Source of the DNA: Planctomycetota bacterium
GTDB taxonomy: Bacteria > Planctomycetota > UBA1135 > GCA-002686595
Reading direction: 5' to 3'
Length of the DNA: 50,406 nt
Assembly (NCBI GenBank): GCA_029259595.1
Contig: JAJDEW010000051.1
Span: forward strand, 1-50,406
This document shows, piece by piece, positions 19,173-28,079 of the stretch. Under the pieces are notes generated by a model, which saw only the letters and a list, made by a program, of their open reading frames with translations, was not told the origin of the DNA and did not search any database. Made by a program: the position numbers and the translations under genes. The stretch's first letter is position 1; each line of letters opens with the position of its first letter.

Positions 19173-19558
19173 TCGCTTGTGAGCCGGCCTTCCGCGCTCG
19201 TCCCGCACGATGCCGGGCGGACGGGTCTGCTCGATCGCTCGTCGGCAAGGCCGTGGTGCAGCTTCTCGAAGACAAGGTCGATCCGGAGGCCTGATCGCTT
19301 GCGAGCCGACCTTCCGCGCTCGTCCTGCACGATGCCGGGCGGACGGGTCTGGTCGATCGCTCACCCGGCAAGGCCGTGGTGCAGCTTCTCGAAGACAAGG
19401 TCGATCCGAAGGCCTGATCGTTTGTCAGCTGGCCTTTCGCGCTGGTCCTGCACGATGCCGGGCGGACGGGACGGGTCGATCGCTCGTCCGGCAAGGCGGT
19501 AGTGCGGCACCTCGAGGACGGAGCTGATCCGAAGGTCGGATCGTTTCCGAGCCGACCT
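19107..19558 (+). repeat. Four tandem ~123-bp repeats derived from the yigZ 3' end
   Basis: The block cggcaaggcc occurs at 19121, 19243, 19366 and (ending cg) 19489, a spacing of 122, 123 and 123 bases. Each unit contains tcgatcgc, cggcaaggc, gtgcagct, a cctcgaggac or ctcgaagaca block, gatccgaaggcctgatcg, and a cgagccgacct-like tail. The first unit is the last 22 codons of yigZ plus 3' flank; the others are downstream, non-coding copies. The period is 41 codons, but the copies are not an in-frame extension because the stop is kept. Confidence 0.88.
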
Positions 19559-19625
19559 ACAGCGCCCGGCCCCCGCCGGATTCCGGACGAAGACAGGCTT
19601 CGCGCGTCGAACGTGCGCGCGGCGT

Positions 19626-20051
19626 TCAGGGCTTGGTCAGGAAGCGACGCTCGAGCTCGGGCGTCGGCAGCAGGCACGTGTCGCGCTTGCCGAACCAACG
19701 GTAGCGGTTGCGGGCCACGCGGTCGTAGCACCAGTCGCGCAGGACGCGCGGGACGACGAGGCCGAGTGCGAGCACCGGCCACGGCCAGCGCAGGTGGCGG
19801 GCGACGCGCAGGAAGGCGCCGGACTTCCTGTGGATGCGGCCGCCTTCGACGAACAGCATCGTGTCGAGGTCGTCGGTCGAGAGGCCCGCTTCGGTGGAGA
19901 TCGCGCGGCCGACGTCGCTCTGCAGGGAGGCGAGCTTCAGGTGCGCCGCGGGATCGCGCGCGGCCAGGAACGAGATCCAGCCGCAACACAGGTTGCAGAC
20001 GCCGTCGAACAGGACGACCTTCATGTCCGGATCGTGCCACGGGGCGTTCAT
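19626..20051 (-). CDS. DCC-family thiol-disulfide oxidoreductase-like protein (DUF393)
   Basis: 141 residues. VVLFDGVCNLCCGWISFLAA carries the DxxCxxC motif that names the family; LLPTPELERRFL closes the domain. DCC proteins are thioredoxin-fold-like and presumed redox active, but no substrate is established. The ATG at 20051 overlaps the stop of the upstream DUF6940 gene by four bases (ATGA), so both are one unit. It may be anchored by the hydrophobic WPVLALGLVVPRVL stretch, which is conserved in the family. Confidence 0.88.
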   Translation of the reverse strand: MNAPWHDPDMKVVLFDGVCNLCCGWISFLAARDPAAHLKLASLQSDVGRAISTEAGLSTDDLDTMLFVEGGRIHRKSGAFLRVARHLRWPWPVLALGLVVPRVLRDWCYDRVARNRYRWFGKRDTCLLPTPELERRFLTKP

Positions 20052-20716
20052 TCGCGCCACCGCGGGTCGGGTTCGGGCTCGTGTGCGAAGGCGCGCCGCG
20101 CGGGGCTTCGAAACGGTGCGTGCGCGTAGTACTTCGGGCGTTCGTCGAGCCGCACGTGCAGCCAGGCGATGCCCAGTCCCGACGTGCTGAGCCAGACCGG
20201 CTCGTCGCCGAGCCGCGCTTCGAGCTGGTCGGCGACGCACTGCCACAGGGCGGCCTGCGGCGCGAGCGGCAACGCGCGCGTGAAGGCGGCCAGATGTCCG
20301 TAGGGCGCGAGCTCGCGCGTCGTCGGTTCGGCGGGCTCGACCGGTGGACACGGCGCCACGAGCCGTGCGTCGCCGCCGAGGTTGTCGAAGCTGGTCACGC
20401 CGCGCGCGCGCGCGCCCGCGTCGAACGCGCTCTCGAACGCGCGCGGATCGACCGGCATGCGAGCCAGCGCCGGCGCGGGCACCAGGACGAACTCGAACGG
20501 GCGCCCGAGCGTGTCCTTCGTCACCGCCGGCGTCTCCCACAGCCAGGCCTCCCCCGGCGCCGCGGCCAGGGTGTCGCGGAAGAGGCGCAGGAAGTTCCCC
20601 TCGCCGCGCCAGAGCTCCAGGACGCGCGCGAAGGACAGCACCGTTCCTTCCGCGCGAAAGTGCGCGTGGAACGGAGGCCCGCCGGCCTCACCGGGTGCGG
20701 TCACGATCGCTTCCAT
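20048..20716 (-). CDS. DUF6940-like protein
   Basis: 222 residues. The conserved-looking blocks are ALARMPVDPRAFESAF, TSFDNLGGDARLVAPCP, YGHLAAFTRALPLAPQ and STSGLGIAWLHVRLDERPKY, a pattern I associate with DUF6940; no catalytic function is established. No signal peptide. It is the first gene of a pair with the DCC protein (four-base overlap). The ATG at 20716 is the natural start. Family assignment rests on memory and should be treated as moderate. Confidence 0.65.
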   Translation of the reverse strand: MEAIVTAPGEAGGPPFHAHFRAEGTVLSFARVLELWRGEGNFLRLFRDTLAAAPGEAWLWETPAVTKDTLGRPFEFVLVPAPALARMPVDPRAFESAFDAGARARGVTSFDNLGGDARLVAPCPPVEPAEPTTRELAPYGHLAAFTRALPLAPQAALWQCVADQLEARLGDEPVWLSTSGLGIAWLHVRLDERPKYYAHAPFRSPARRAFAHEPEPDPRWRE

Positions 20717-20849
20717 GTCGAACGGATAGGCCTCGTTGGCGGATGCGGGTCAGAAGAATGGCTCGAAATCGAACGCCGCGCGGCTGTGGCCCACGCGGCC
20801 GAACAGCCTACCCGTTTGCTCCCGGCGTGACGCACGCGCGCGCTCGCGC

Positions 20850-21464
20850 TCAGCCCTCGCTTTCGTCCTCGCCCTCGCCTTCGTCCTCGAGCCCGTGCAG
20901 GAACCACGCCAGGCAGCGCAGGTGCTCGCCCCAGTGGATGCGATACAGGAACGTGAAGGTCCAGACCGCATCGTCGGGATGTCCGCGACGAAAGAGATCC
21001 TCGACGCCGGCCAGATCGCGCGCGATGTCGGCCAGGTCGTCCACGGCGTCGCCGATCAGGGGTTCCTGGCCGACGTCATGACCCACTTCATGATTCGGAG
21101 CGGTGTAGAGCCCGAGCCTCGGAAAGCGCTCGGCGACCCGCGCCCGTACGAAAGCCGGCGACGGCAGCTGGGCCTCGGCCGCGGATGCCGGCGTGGCCTG
21201 GACGCTCGTCGCGAGGACGGCCAGTCGGTCGAGCAGCGCGCGCAGGTCTTCGATTTCGGCGCTCGAAGCGGAACCCGAAGCTTCGAGCACGAGTCTCAGG
21301 AAGCGTCGCAGCGTGCGCCGCAGGCCTCTTCGTGTCCGCACACGCGCGAAAAAGAAGCCTGCGAGCCAGCCGGAGAGCTCGAAACGAGCTGTGGAGCGCG
21401 TGCGCGCGCTCCCGCCGTCACCCGCGCGGGACGGTAGGCTTGACGATCGAGACGGTCCGTCCAT
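20850..21464 (-). CDS. DUF5063-like protein
   Basis: 204 residues from the ATG at 21464. The C-terminal half resembles DUF5063: ERFPRLGLYTAPNHEV, IGDAVDDLADIARDLAGVED, DDAVWTFTFLYRIHWGEHLR, in which a helical region follows the conserved W-x-F-x-H-WG pattern. The first 70 residues are Arg-rich and less certain, so the true start may be further in. It ends with a short acidic tail. Divergent from the sulfatase gene (110 bases between starts). No function is known for the family. Confidence 0.6.
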   Translation of the reverse strand: MDGPSRSSSLPSRAGDGGSARTRSTARFELSGWLAGFFFARVRTRRGLRRTLRRFLRLVLEASGSASSAEIEDLRALLDRLAVLATSVQATPASAAEAQLPSPAFVRARVAERFPRLGLYTAPNHEVGHDVGQEPLIGDAVDDLADIARDLAGVEDLFRRGHPDDAVWTFTFLYRIHWGEHLRCLAWFLHGLEDEGEGEDESEG

Positions 21465-21574
21465 GCAGCTCCTGTACACATCCCACCGGGAATCGCTTTC
21501 CCGATCGACGCGAATCTCGCGAATCCCGGGACGGCAGGCGTTGTCGAATTCGACCGACGCCTGATAATGACGCG

Positions 21575-23434
21575 ATGCGCGTGACGTCACCCTTGTCGAA
21601 CACCTTCTGCCGTCTCTCCCTCGCCCTGCTGGCCGTCTGCACGGTCCTGCTTCCGGCGCACGAAGCCCAGTCGATCCGCTCACGCGGTCTCGGCGGCCGC
21701 GCGCAGGCTCCGAAAACCACCCGGCCGAACGTGCTGGTCATGGTCATCGACGACCTCGGCGTCGACGTGCCGGCCAGCTACGGGCTGGGCGCGAATCCCC
21801 CCAAGACCCCGAACATGGACGCCTTGGCCCAAGGCGGCCTCCTGTTCCGCAACGCCTGGGCCACGCCGATCTGTCCGCCGACTCGCGCGACCCTGCAGAC
21901 GGGGCGCCTGCCGTTTCGCAGCGGCGTCGGCAGCGCGATCTTCACCCTCGAGCGCAACCTGACCGATCTGCACCTCGAAGAGCAGTTCACGATCCCGAAG
22001 ATGCTGGCGGCGGGCACGAACGGGCTCTACCGGACGGCGGCCATCGGCAAGTGGCACCTCAGTTATCGCTACAACGCGGACGGCAGCGAGGACGTGAACC
22101 ACACGCTGACGCCGAACCTCGCGGGCTACGACCACTTCTCGGGGGCGATGTTCAACATCCCCGCCTATGGCAACTGGCCGAAGGTCGTGAACGGGGTCAA
22201 GTCGACCAGCACGAAGTACGCGCTGACGGACAAGGTCGACGAATCGTTGGCCTGGCTCGCGAACGGACCGAGCTCGGGCAAGCCGTGGCTTCTGTACCTG
22301 GCCTTCCACATGGTGCACGTGCCGATCCACGCGCCGCCCGCGCACCTGCACTCGGTCGACCTGTCGTCGGCTCCCAATCCGGAAGACAACCTGCGGCTGT
22401 ACTTCGACGCGATGCTGGAAGCCATGGACACGGAGATGGGTCGGCTCCTGGGCGGCATCGATGCGCTCGGCCAGCTCGAGAACACGACCGTCATCCTGCT
22501 CGGCGACAACGGGACCTTCGGTCCGGTCAAGTCGCCCGGCGTGAACAAGGGCGAGAAGGGCGACCTGTTCGAAGGCGGCGTGAACGTGCCGTTCATCGTT
22601 TCGGGACCCTTGGTCGCGAGCCCCGGCAGCGAATCGGACGCCTTCGTCAGCACGGTCGACGTCTACGCGACGGTGGCCGAGATCGCGGGCGTCGACCTGC
22701 CGGCGGTTCTGCCGCCCGGCTACAAGATCGACTCGATCAGCCTCGTTCCCTACATGATGAACTCGGCCCTGCCGTCGCTGCGCTCGGTCAACGTCACCGA
22801 GCTGTACGCGCCCAACGGCATCGGCGAAGGCTTGCCGGTTCCGGTCAACGTTCCGGACCCGAACAACTACTGCCAGACGGACCTGGGCTTCCAGGGTCCG
22901 GGCAGCGTGCAGCTCGAGCTGTGCGGACAGGTCCTGGCCGTCGGCGGCGAGGCGACGCTGCATCTCACGGGCGCGCCGCCGGGCGCCTGCGGCACGCTCT
23001 ACACGGGCTTCGGCATGTACCCCGTACCGTTCTTCGGAGGCACGCTGGTGCCGAGCACACCGGGTTTCGCCGCCAAGCTGATCCAGGCCGACTCCCAGGG
23101 CGAGTATTCGGAGCCGATCATCCCCACGATCTTCGGCACGAAGGTGTACTTCCAGGTGATGATGCAACAGGACTGCCTCGGTACGCAGCCCTTCGAGTTC
23201 AGCAACGCGATCGAAGCCGAGATCCAGCCCTACAACGCCAAGGCCATCCGCAACGACCGCTACAAGCTGATCTCCAGCGTGAACGGCGGGCGCGACTTCC
23301 TGTACGACCTCGACCTCGACCCGATGGAAGCCACGAACCTGGTCGAGAACGGCCCGGGCAACCTGACGCCGGCCGAACAGATCGAGTACGACGCGCTCAA
23401 GGCTGCGCTCGACGCCCTCATGCAAACGTACTGA
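21575..23434 (+). CDS. Secreted Cys-type sulfatase with an inserted domain
   Basis: 619 residues. A signal peptide (FCRLSLALLAVCTVLLPAHE) is followed by the sulfatase core: NVLVMVIDDLG with metal-binding Asp59/60, and CPPTRATLQTGR (100-111), the C-x-P-x-R signature whose Cys100 is converted to formylglycine by a maturase. HMVHVPIHAP and LLGDNGTFGP supply later active-site residues. It should hydrolyse sulfate esters outside the cytoplasm. Between about residues 420 and 545 the core is interrupted by a Gly/Pro/Cys-rich segment (YCQTDLGFQGPGSVQLELCG, LHLTGAPPGACGTLYTG) before the sulfatase resumes with AIRNDRYKLISS and FLYDLDLDPMEATNL. The ATG at 21575 is the best start. Confidence 0.88.
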   Translation: MRVTSPLSNTFCRLSLALLAVCTVLLPAHEAQSIRSRGLGGRAQAPKTTRPNVLVMVIDDLGVDVPASYGLGANPPKTPNMDALAQGGLLFRNAWATPICPPTRATLQTGRLPFRSGVGSAIFTLERNLTDLHLEEQFTIPKMLAAGTNGLYRTAAIGKWHLSYRYNADGSEDVNHTLTPNLAGYDHFSGAMFNIPAYGNWPKVVNGVKSTSTKYALTDKVDESLAWLANGPSSGKPWLLYLAFHMVHVPIHAPPAHLHSVDLSSAPNPEDNLRLYFDAMLEAMDTEMGRLLGGIDALGQLENTTVILLGDNGTFGPVKSPGVNKGEKGDLFEGGVNVPFIVSGPLVASPGSESDAFVSTVDVYATVAEIAGVDLPAVLPPGYKIDSISLVPYMMNSALPSLRSVNVTELYAPNGIGEGLPVPVNVPDPNNYCQTDLGFQGPGSVQLELCGQVLAVGGEATLHLTGAPPGACGTLYTGFGMYPVPFFGGTLVPSTPGFAAKLIQADSQGEYSEPIIPTIFGTKVYFQVMMQQDCLGTQPFEFSNAIEAEIQPYNAKAIRNDRYKLISSVNGGRDFLYDLDLDPMEATNLVENGPGNLTPAEQIEYDALKAALDALMQTY

Positions 23435-23442
23435 TCGCGCGC

Positions 23443-23814
23443 ATGGCCAAGCGACCCCCCGCTCCCCACGTGCTCCTGGAGCGGCTGCGCGTCCTCACCG
23501 CGACGTTTCCCGAGACGCGTGAACTCGAGACCTGGGGTCACCCCACCTTCCGGGTGCGCGACAAGATCTTCGCCTCCTACGGCGAACACGACGGCCGCCC
23601 CTCGATCAGCGCCAAGCAGACCAAACCCGACCAAGCCGTCCTGGTCGAGGACGAACACCGCTTCTTCGTCGCCCCTTACGTCGGCAAGCACGGCTGGGTC
23701 GGCGCCTGGATCGACGTCGTCGACTGGCCCCTGATCGCCGACCTGGTCGAACGCAGCTACCGTCTGATCGCGCCGAAGACGCTGGTCAAGGCGCTGGACG
23801 CGCGCACGACGTAG
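23443..23814 (+). CDS. MmcQ/YjbR family protein
   Basis: 123 residues. ATFPETRELETWGHPTFRVR, KIFASYGEHDGRP, HRFFVAPYVGKHGWVGAWID and LIADLVERSYRLIAPK match the YjbR fold (CyaY-like, suggested to bind DNA). It starts eight bases after the sulfatase stop and may be co-transcribed. Function in the cell is unknown. Convergent with the Asp-box protein gene. Confidence 0.85.
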   Translation: MAKRPPAPHVLLERLRVLTATFPETRELETWGHPTFRVRDKIFASYGEHDGRPSISAKQTKPDQAVLVEDEHRFFVAPYVGKHGWVGAWIDVVDWPLIADLVERSYRLIAPKTLVKALDARTT

Positions 23815-23826
23815 GAGTCTGTTGAG

Positions 23827-25545
23827 CTACTGCCCGACGATCTCGAGCACGTCCGACAGCTGGCCCTTGCGCAAGGGTGACAGGGCGAAGGTCTCGGCCA
23901 CGGCGTAGAAGGTGAAGCCCGGCGGCAGGGGGAACGGGATGTCGGGCGTCGTGCCGGCGCCGTTCGAGACGACGGCCAGGAAGCTCGAGAGGTTGCGGAG
24001 GGAGTGGCGGAACAGGCTCGAGCTCGGGTCCAGGCCCAGGTTGCGGGGGTCGCCGGCGAAGGTCAGCGGGAACGAGCCGGGGGCGTGCGAGAGCGCGACC
24101 CAGCAGAGGACGAAGCCGGGCTCGTCGAAGTGCTCGACGTGGAAGCGCGCGAGGCCGTTCTGCACGAAGCCTTCGGCGCGAACGGACTGCGGGCGAAAGC
24201 CGCCGACCACGAGCTCTTCGTCGCCGTCGTCGCGGTTCGCGAGTGCGAGGTAGTTGTCGTAGAGCGTGTTGTAGGTCCAGGCTTGCCCCGCCGTCCCGGT
24301 GGCGAGGTCTTCGATGACGTTCGCCGTGGCGCCGAAGGTCTGGCCGCCGTCCGTACTCAGGGCCGCGCGACCCGGCTCGAGGGCGTTCAGTCCCTGCCAG
24401 GAGATGACGACCGAATCGGGATCGTCGGCCCGCGGAGGTACGACGACGGCGAGGTTCGCGACCCGCGCAGGCATGAGCTCGAGCTCGCTCGAGTACGTCG
24501 TCCCGCCGTCGGTGGAAGTCGACGAGTACACGCGATAGTCGCCGGTCCGATCGTCGATCCAGGCCAGCACGATGTTGCCGGACGGCGTGATCCCGTGCTC
24601 CATGTCCAAGAGCGCGTTCGTGATCGTCGAAGCCGTCACCGAAGGGGCGAAGGTCGCTCCCCCATCGGTCGAGACGCGCGTCACGATGTCCTGACCTTCG
24701 AGGGCGAGGAGGACGTGCAGGTCGTCGCGCGCCGTCACGCGCGAGATCAGGCCGTCGGCGCGGAAGACGGCCGGCTGGAAGCTCGCGCCACCATCGAGGC
24801 TGCGCACCTGGAAGAGGCCCGGAACGAGGGGGCCCTGGTCGTGGTAGTAGGCGTCGACGGTCAGGCCGTCGGCCACCAGTGCAATGTTCTCGAGCGTGAA
24901 GAAGGGCGAACCGGACACGACTTGGGGCACGACCTCGACCGCGCTCGAGAAGCTCGTGCCGCCGTCGTGCGAAGCGACCAGGAAGAGCTTCTCTTCGCCG
25001 CCTTGATCGATCCCCTGGGTGTCGAGGAAGGTGCGGAAGAAGGCGTAGACGTGCAGCCCGTCGGGGGATTGGGCCAGCACGCCGAGGTTGACGCGCCCCG
25101 TGTCCTGCGGGCGCCCCTTGTCGAGCGCGATTTCGGTGAAGGTCTGGCCACCGTCGGTCGAGAGTCCGAAGAAGGGCTCGCCGAAGGTGTCGAGCTGGAA
25201 CGGGCCGGGCTCCGCATTCTCCTCGACCCACAGGAGCGCCACCTGCGAACCGTCGTCGCTGGCTTCGAGGCCCAGCAGGCGGACCGAAGGCACCGTGCCG
25301 GTCGCGTAGCGATGGGGCGCCGTGTCGAGTCGCGTCGGCGTGTCCCAGGCCAGACCGCGGCCGTCGGAACGGGACCCCAGGAGCCGATCCGTCGCGCCCC
25401 AGACGGCGAGGGCCGCATCCCCGAACGAAGTGATCGCCTTGGTCGGCGTCACAGCGTCCTGGAGGAGAGCCGGCGAGCGGGGATGTTGCGCCTGGGCGGG
25501 AAGAGCCACGGCGCAGACGGAGAGCGCGACAAGGAGGGCTTTCAT
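23827..25545 (-). CDS. Secreted sialidase-like protein with Asp-box (BNR) repeats
   Basis: 572 residues from the ATG at 25545. A signal peptide (MKALLVALSVCAVALPAQAQ) is followed by at least six Asp boxes: STDGGQTF, SHDGGTSF, SLDGGASF, STDGGATF, STDGGTTY and STDGGQTF, each at a beta-propeller turn as in sialidases. The sialidase catalytic Arg triad is not identifiable, so it may bind or cleave a glycan but no activity is claimed. The last 100 residues (HVEHFDEPGFVLCWVALSHA onward) form a separate domain I do not recognise. Single gene, minus strand. Confidence 0.78.
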   Translation of the reverse strand: MKALLVALSVCAVALPAQAQHPRSPALLQDAVTPTKAITSFGDAALAVWGATDRLLGSRSDGRGLAWDTPTRLDTAPHRYATGTVPSVRLLGLEASDDGSQVALLWVEENAEPGPFQLDTFGEPFFGLSTDGGQTFTEIALDKGRPQDTGRVNLGVLAQSPDGLHVYAFFRTFLDTQGIDQGGEEKLFLVASHDGGTSFSSAVEVVPQVVSGSPFFTLENIALVADGLTVDAYYHDQGPLVPGLFQVRSLDGGASFQPAVFRADGLISRVTARDDLHVLLALEGQDIVTRVSTDGGATFAPSVTASTITNALLDMEHGITPSGNIVLAWIDDRTGDYRVYSSTSTDGGTTYSSELELMPARVANLAVVVPPRADDPDSVVISWQGLNALEPGRAALSTDGGQTFGATANVIEDLATGTAGQAWTYNTLYDNYLALANRDDGDEELVVGGFRPQSVRAEGFVQNGLARFHVEHFDEPGFVLCWVALSHAPGSFPLTFAGDPRNLGLDPSSSLFRHSLRNLSSFLAVVSNGAGTTPDIPFPLPPGFTFYAVAETFALSPLRKGQLSDVLEIVGQ

Positions 25546-25711
25546 GAATCGACTCCTGAGGTCCACTCAGGAGATCCCGCCGGGAGGGCGAGTGGTTGCA
25601 CCAAGCCCGTTTTTTGTGGGGCGCAGCGGGTGCGGGACCGCTGGGCCGCCTCCACGCGCCCCCGCGCCCCCCCCAGGCCTTGGAGCGAGCGCAGGGTGAG
25701 CCGGCCGACCG

Positions 25712-27013
25712 TCAGTTCCCCTTGCAGACGGCAGCGCCTGCTGCGTCGAGGGCAGTGACCATGTCCGCCACGGTGCTGTCGAGCGCCTTCTGCGAGAGCT
25801 CGTGCAACGGGCCCGGCCAGGCCCCGCCCGAGTTCGTGGCGGCGCTGCGCACGAGCTCGACTCGGCACTCGTCGTTCGAGCTGAGTCCGAGCATCCACGC
25901 GGTCGCTTCGCAGCTCTCGTCGACGACCGTCGCCCACGGCATCGGGGCCGCGGCAACCGCCACGGTCAGAAAGCCGCGCAACGCCTCGCCCAGATCGCCC
26001 GCGGAGAGCGGTGCCACGCGCGGCGATCCCGTGAAGGCGGCCAAGGCCGCATCGATCGCCGCCAGCTGGGCGGGGTTCAAGTCGGCCAACGCCAGGTCCG
26101 TGTCGGCCACGTCGCAGTCCGCGCAGGGGGCGGAGCTTCCGCACAGGTCGTCGAGCGTCGGGGTCGCGGAGAGGTTCGTGCTCAGGAGGTAGCCCGCCTC
26201 GCCCCAACCATCGCCCAGCTGCGCCAGCGCGTCGGCCAAGCCGTACAGCAAGGTGTCGCTCCACCACGGCCGCGGATCGCCGCCGATCATGGCCGCCCAC
26301 GGGTCCCACTCGCCCGTCTCGAGGACCTCGACGATCAGGTCGAACTGGTCGGCCAGCAGCGTGCTGTCCAGCTCGAGCCACGCCACGACCTGGGCGTTCG
26401 ACAGGGCGAGGATGCTCGTCAGCGGTCCGATGATCGACTCGCCGTCGGTCGGCCCGCTGAGCAGCACGAGCTCGTCGAACAGAGCGAACACGTCGTCGCG
26501 TGCGCCGCCCGCGTCCTCGGCACCGAGGTTGGCCGCCGTCACGGCCCGTACGGCGCCGGCGTGTCCGGCGGACAGCTTGGCCGGAATGCCTGCGTGAAAG
26601 TCGGCCCAATCCTCGTCCAGGAAGATCTTGGGCAGCGCGCTCTCGAAGTTCGCCAAGGCGGTGCGCAACGCGATCCAGTTGCCCGCTTGCACCGCCGCGG
26701 CCGCGGCCTCGAGCTCGTCGGCCATGCCCGAGGTGGTGGCGATGATGGCCGGGTCGACCGGGCCGGTGGACGGCACGACGACCGACAACCCGGCTGCAAA
26801 GTCGTCCAGGGCCGAAGCCGCCTCCACGAGGCGGCCCGCCAGCACGCCGCGCAAGGCGGCCGGCTCGTTCACGGTGAGGTCGTGCGACAAGGCCGAAAGG
26901 GCGCTGCCCGCGTCGTTCAGGACCGAGAGATAGAGGTGCGGGATGTCGGAACCCCGCGGAGCGAGCGAAGCCGGCGCAAAGGCGAACAAGGCGACAAGGG
27001 AGCTCGAGAGCAT
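25712..27013 (-). CDS. Secreted Ala-rich hypothetical protein
   Basis: 433 residues beginning MLSSSLVALFAFAPASLAPR, a plausible signal peptide. The body is Ala/Leu/Asp-rich and mostly helical. A Cys cluster (LCGSSAPCADCDVAD, about residue 290) and later single Cys residues could form disulfides, in line with an exported protein. No motif or family recognised. Encoded alone on the minus strand between the Asp-box protein and the DMT pair; a Gly-rich T-rich stretch at 25600-25625 separates it from the former. Confidence 0.6.
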   Translation of the reverse strand: MLSSSLVALFAFAPASLAPRGSDIPHLYLSVLNDAGSALSALSHDLTVNEPAALRGVLAGRLVEAASALDDFAAGLSVVVPSTGPVDPAIIATTSGMADELEAAAAAVQAGNWIALRTALANFESALPKIFLDEDWADFHAGIPAKLSAGHAGAVRAVTAANLGAEDAGGARDDVFALFDELVLLSGPTDGESIIGPLTSILALSNAQVVAWLELDSTLLADQFDLIVEVLETGEWDPWAAMIGGDPRPWWSDTLLYGLADALAQLGDGWGEAGYLLSTNLSATPTLDDLCGSSAPCADCDVADTDLALADLNPAQLAAIDAALAAFTGSPRVAPLSAGDLGEALRGFLTVAVAAAPMPWATVVDESCEATAWMLGLSSNDECRVELVRSAATNSGGAWPGPLHELSQKALDSTVADMVTALDAAGAAVCKGN

Positions 27014-27194
27014 GGTGACCTCGGAGGCTGACGGGGAAACGGGAAGGGTCGAGATCCGCTTCCGTCGCCAAGGCCTCCGGCGGGCGACACGAACCGCGAC
27101 AAGATCGAGCGTGCTGCGTTCGCGTCTCGGGCAAGAAAAAGCGCGGAAGCTGTCGACCGGGAAACGCCGCTCCGCGCTCGAGCCGGACCCGCGT

Positions 27195-27551
27195 TCAGCG
27201 CCACATGATCAAGAGGACCGAGGCGACCATCAGTCCGAAGCCGAGCCGCTGGCGGCGCGTGATCGGCTCGTCGAGCACGACGGAGGCGACCACGGCCACG
27301 CAGACGACGCCGAAGGCGAGGTGCAGCGAGGCCATTTGGGCTCCCGTGAAGACGTCGAGTCCGAGGCGCGTGGAGTAGACGTTCAGCATGTACTCGGGCA
27401 GCACGAGCGTCCAGCTGACCAGCATCGCGGTGCGAAAGCGCCAGTGGCGAAAGCGCAGGTGGGCCAGCCAGGCAACGGCCATCACCCCGCTGGCGGCGAG
27501 CAGCATCAGCGGCACCGCCACGAAGACGAGCGCGTTCCAGGGGGCCGTCAT
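27195..27551 (-). CDS. DMT-family (DUF486-like) small membrane protein, copy 2
   Basis: 118 residues with four hydrophobic helices. The C-terminal block GAQMASLHLAFGVVCVAVVA, LDEPITRRQRLGFGLMV is the DUF486/DMT signature. It starts one base after the stop of its paralogue (27553-27942) and shares GAQMAS, LVLPEY/LVIPEY and LAHLRF/LGHLRF with it. The pair resembles a two-subunit SMR-like transporter; substrate unknown. The ATG at 27551 is preferred to the upstream 27599 start. Confidence 0.82.
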   Translation of the reverse strand: MTAPWNALVFVAVPLMLLAASGVMAVAWLAHLRFRHWRFRTAMLVSWTLVLPEYMLNVYSTRLGLDVFTGAQMASLHLAFGVVCVAVVASVVLDEPITRRQRLGFGLMVASVLLIMWR

Positions 27552-27552
27552 G

Positions 27553-27942
27553 TCAACGGACCTCGCGACGTCCTTCGTCCGCTGGCAGCGTCGACTCACC
27601 CGGACCGGGGTTCAGGATCAAGACCATCGAAACGGCCATCAGGGCGAGGCCGGCCGCTTGCCGCACCGACAGGTCTTCGCCCAACACCGCGACCGAGACC
27701 AGGCCCACCGCCAGGGTCCCGAAGGCGAGGTGCATCGACGCCATCTGAGCGCCGGAATAGAGCCCGTAACCCCAACGCGTAGCGGCCGTGTTCAGGAGGT
27801 ACTCCGGAATTACGAGCGCCCAGCTGAGGGCGAGCGCGGTCCAGAACGGCCAGTCGTCCTCGAAGCGCAGGTGCCCCAGCCAAGCCAGCGCCATGAGGAG
27901 CGCCGAGAACAGCATCAGCACCGGAACGCCGACGCGCTTCAT
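27553..27942 (-). CDS. DMT-family (DUF486-like) small membrane protein, copy 1
   Basis: 129 residues with four predicted helices: PVLMLFSALLMALAWLGHLR, the second around LALSWALVIPEYLLNT, then GAQMASMHLAFGTLAVGLVS and AAGLALMAVSMVLILN. The last ~20 residues are a polar tail. It precedes its paralogue by one base, so the two are translationally coupled. Length and layout match DUF486 members of the drug/metabolite transporter superfamily. In E. coli the analogous pair EmrE-like/MdtIJ proteins act as heterodimers; whether these do is inference. Confidence 0.82.
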   Translation of the reverse strand: MKRVGVPVLMLFSALLMALAWLGHLRFEDDWPFWTALALSWALVIPEYLLNTAATRWGYGLYSGAQMASMHLAFGTLAVGLVSVAVLGEDLSVRQAAGLALMAVSMVLILNPGPGESTLPADEGRREVR

Positions 27943-28079
27943 CGCACGCTCTCGTTCCAGGCTGCGGAGCCTGCGCCCTGGACACCTCGGGCGGGAAGCG
28001 CGCGCTCGCAGGTGCGAGCTTCGAACGAACGGGGCGCCGACGAAGCTTCGCGGCGGTTGTCGTGCAAGCGTCGGATGGC

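Noticed and set aside
16748..19294. Very long plus-strand frame over the lipoprotein and yigZ genes
   Set aside because: Arg/Gly/Val-rich composition and complete overlap with well-supported genes on both strands; it results from the high GC content.
19107..19558. CRISPR array
   Set aside because: Units are ~123 bp with no short conserved repeat alternating with unique spacers, and no cas genes nearby.
21680..23425. Long minus-strand frame opposite the sulfatase
   Set aside because: Its composition is Arg/Val/Gln-heavy with no motif, and the sulfatase signature on the plus strand is clear.
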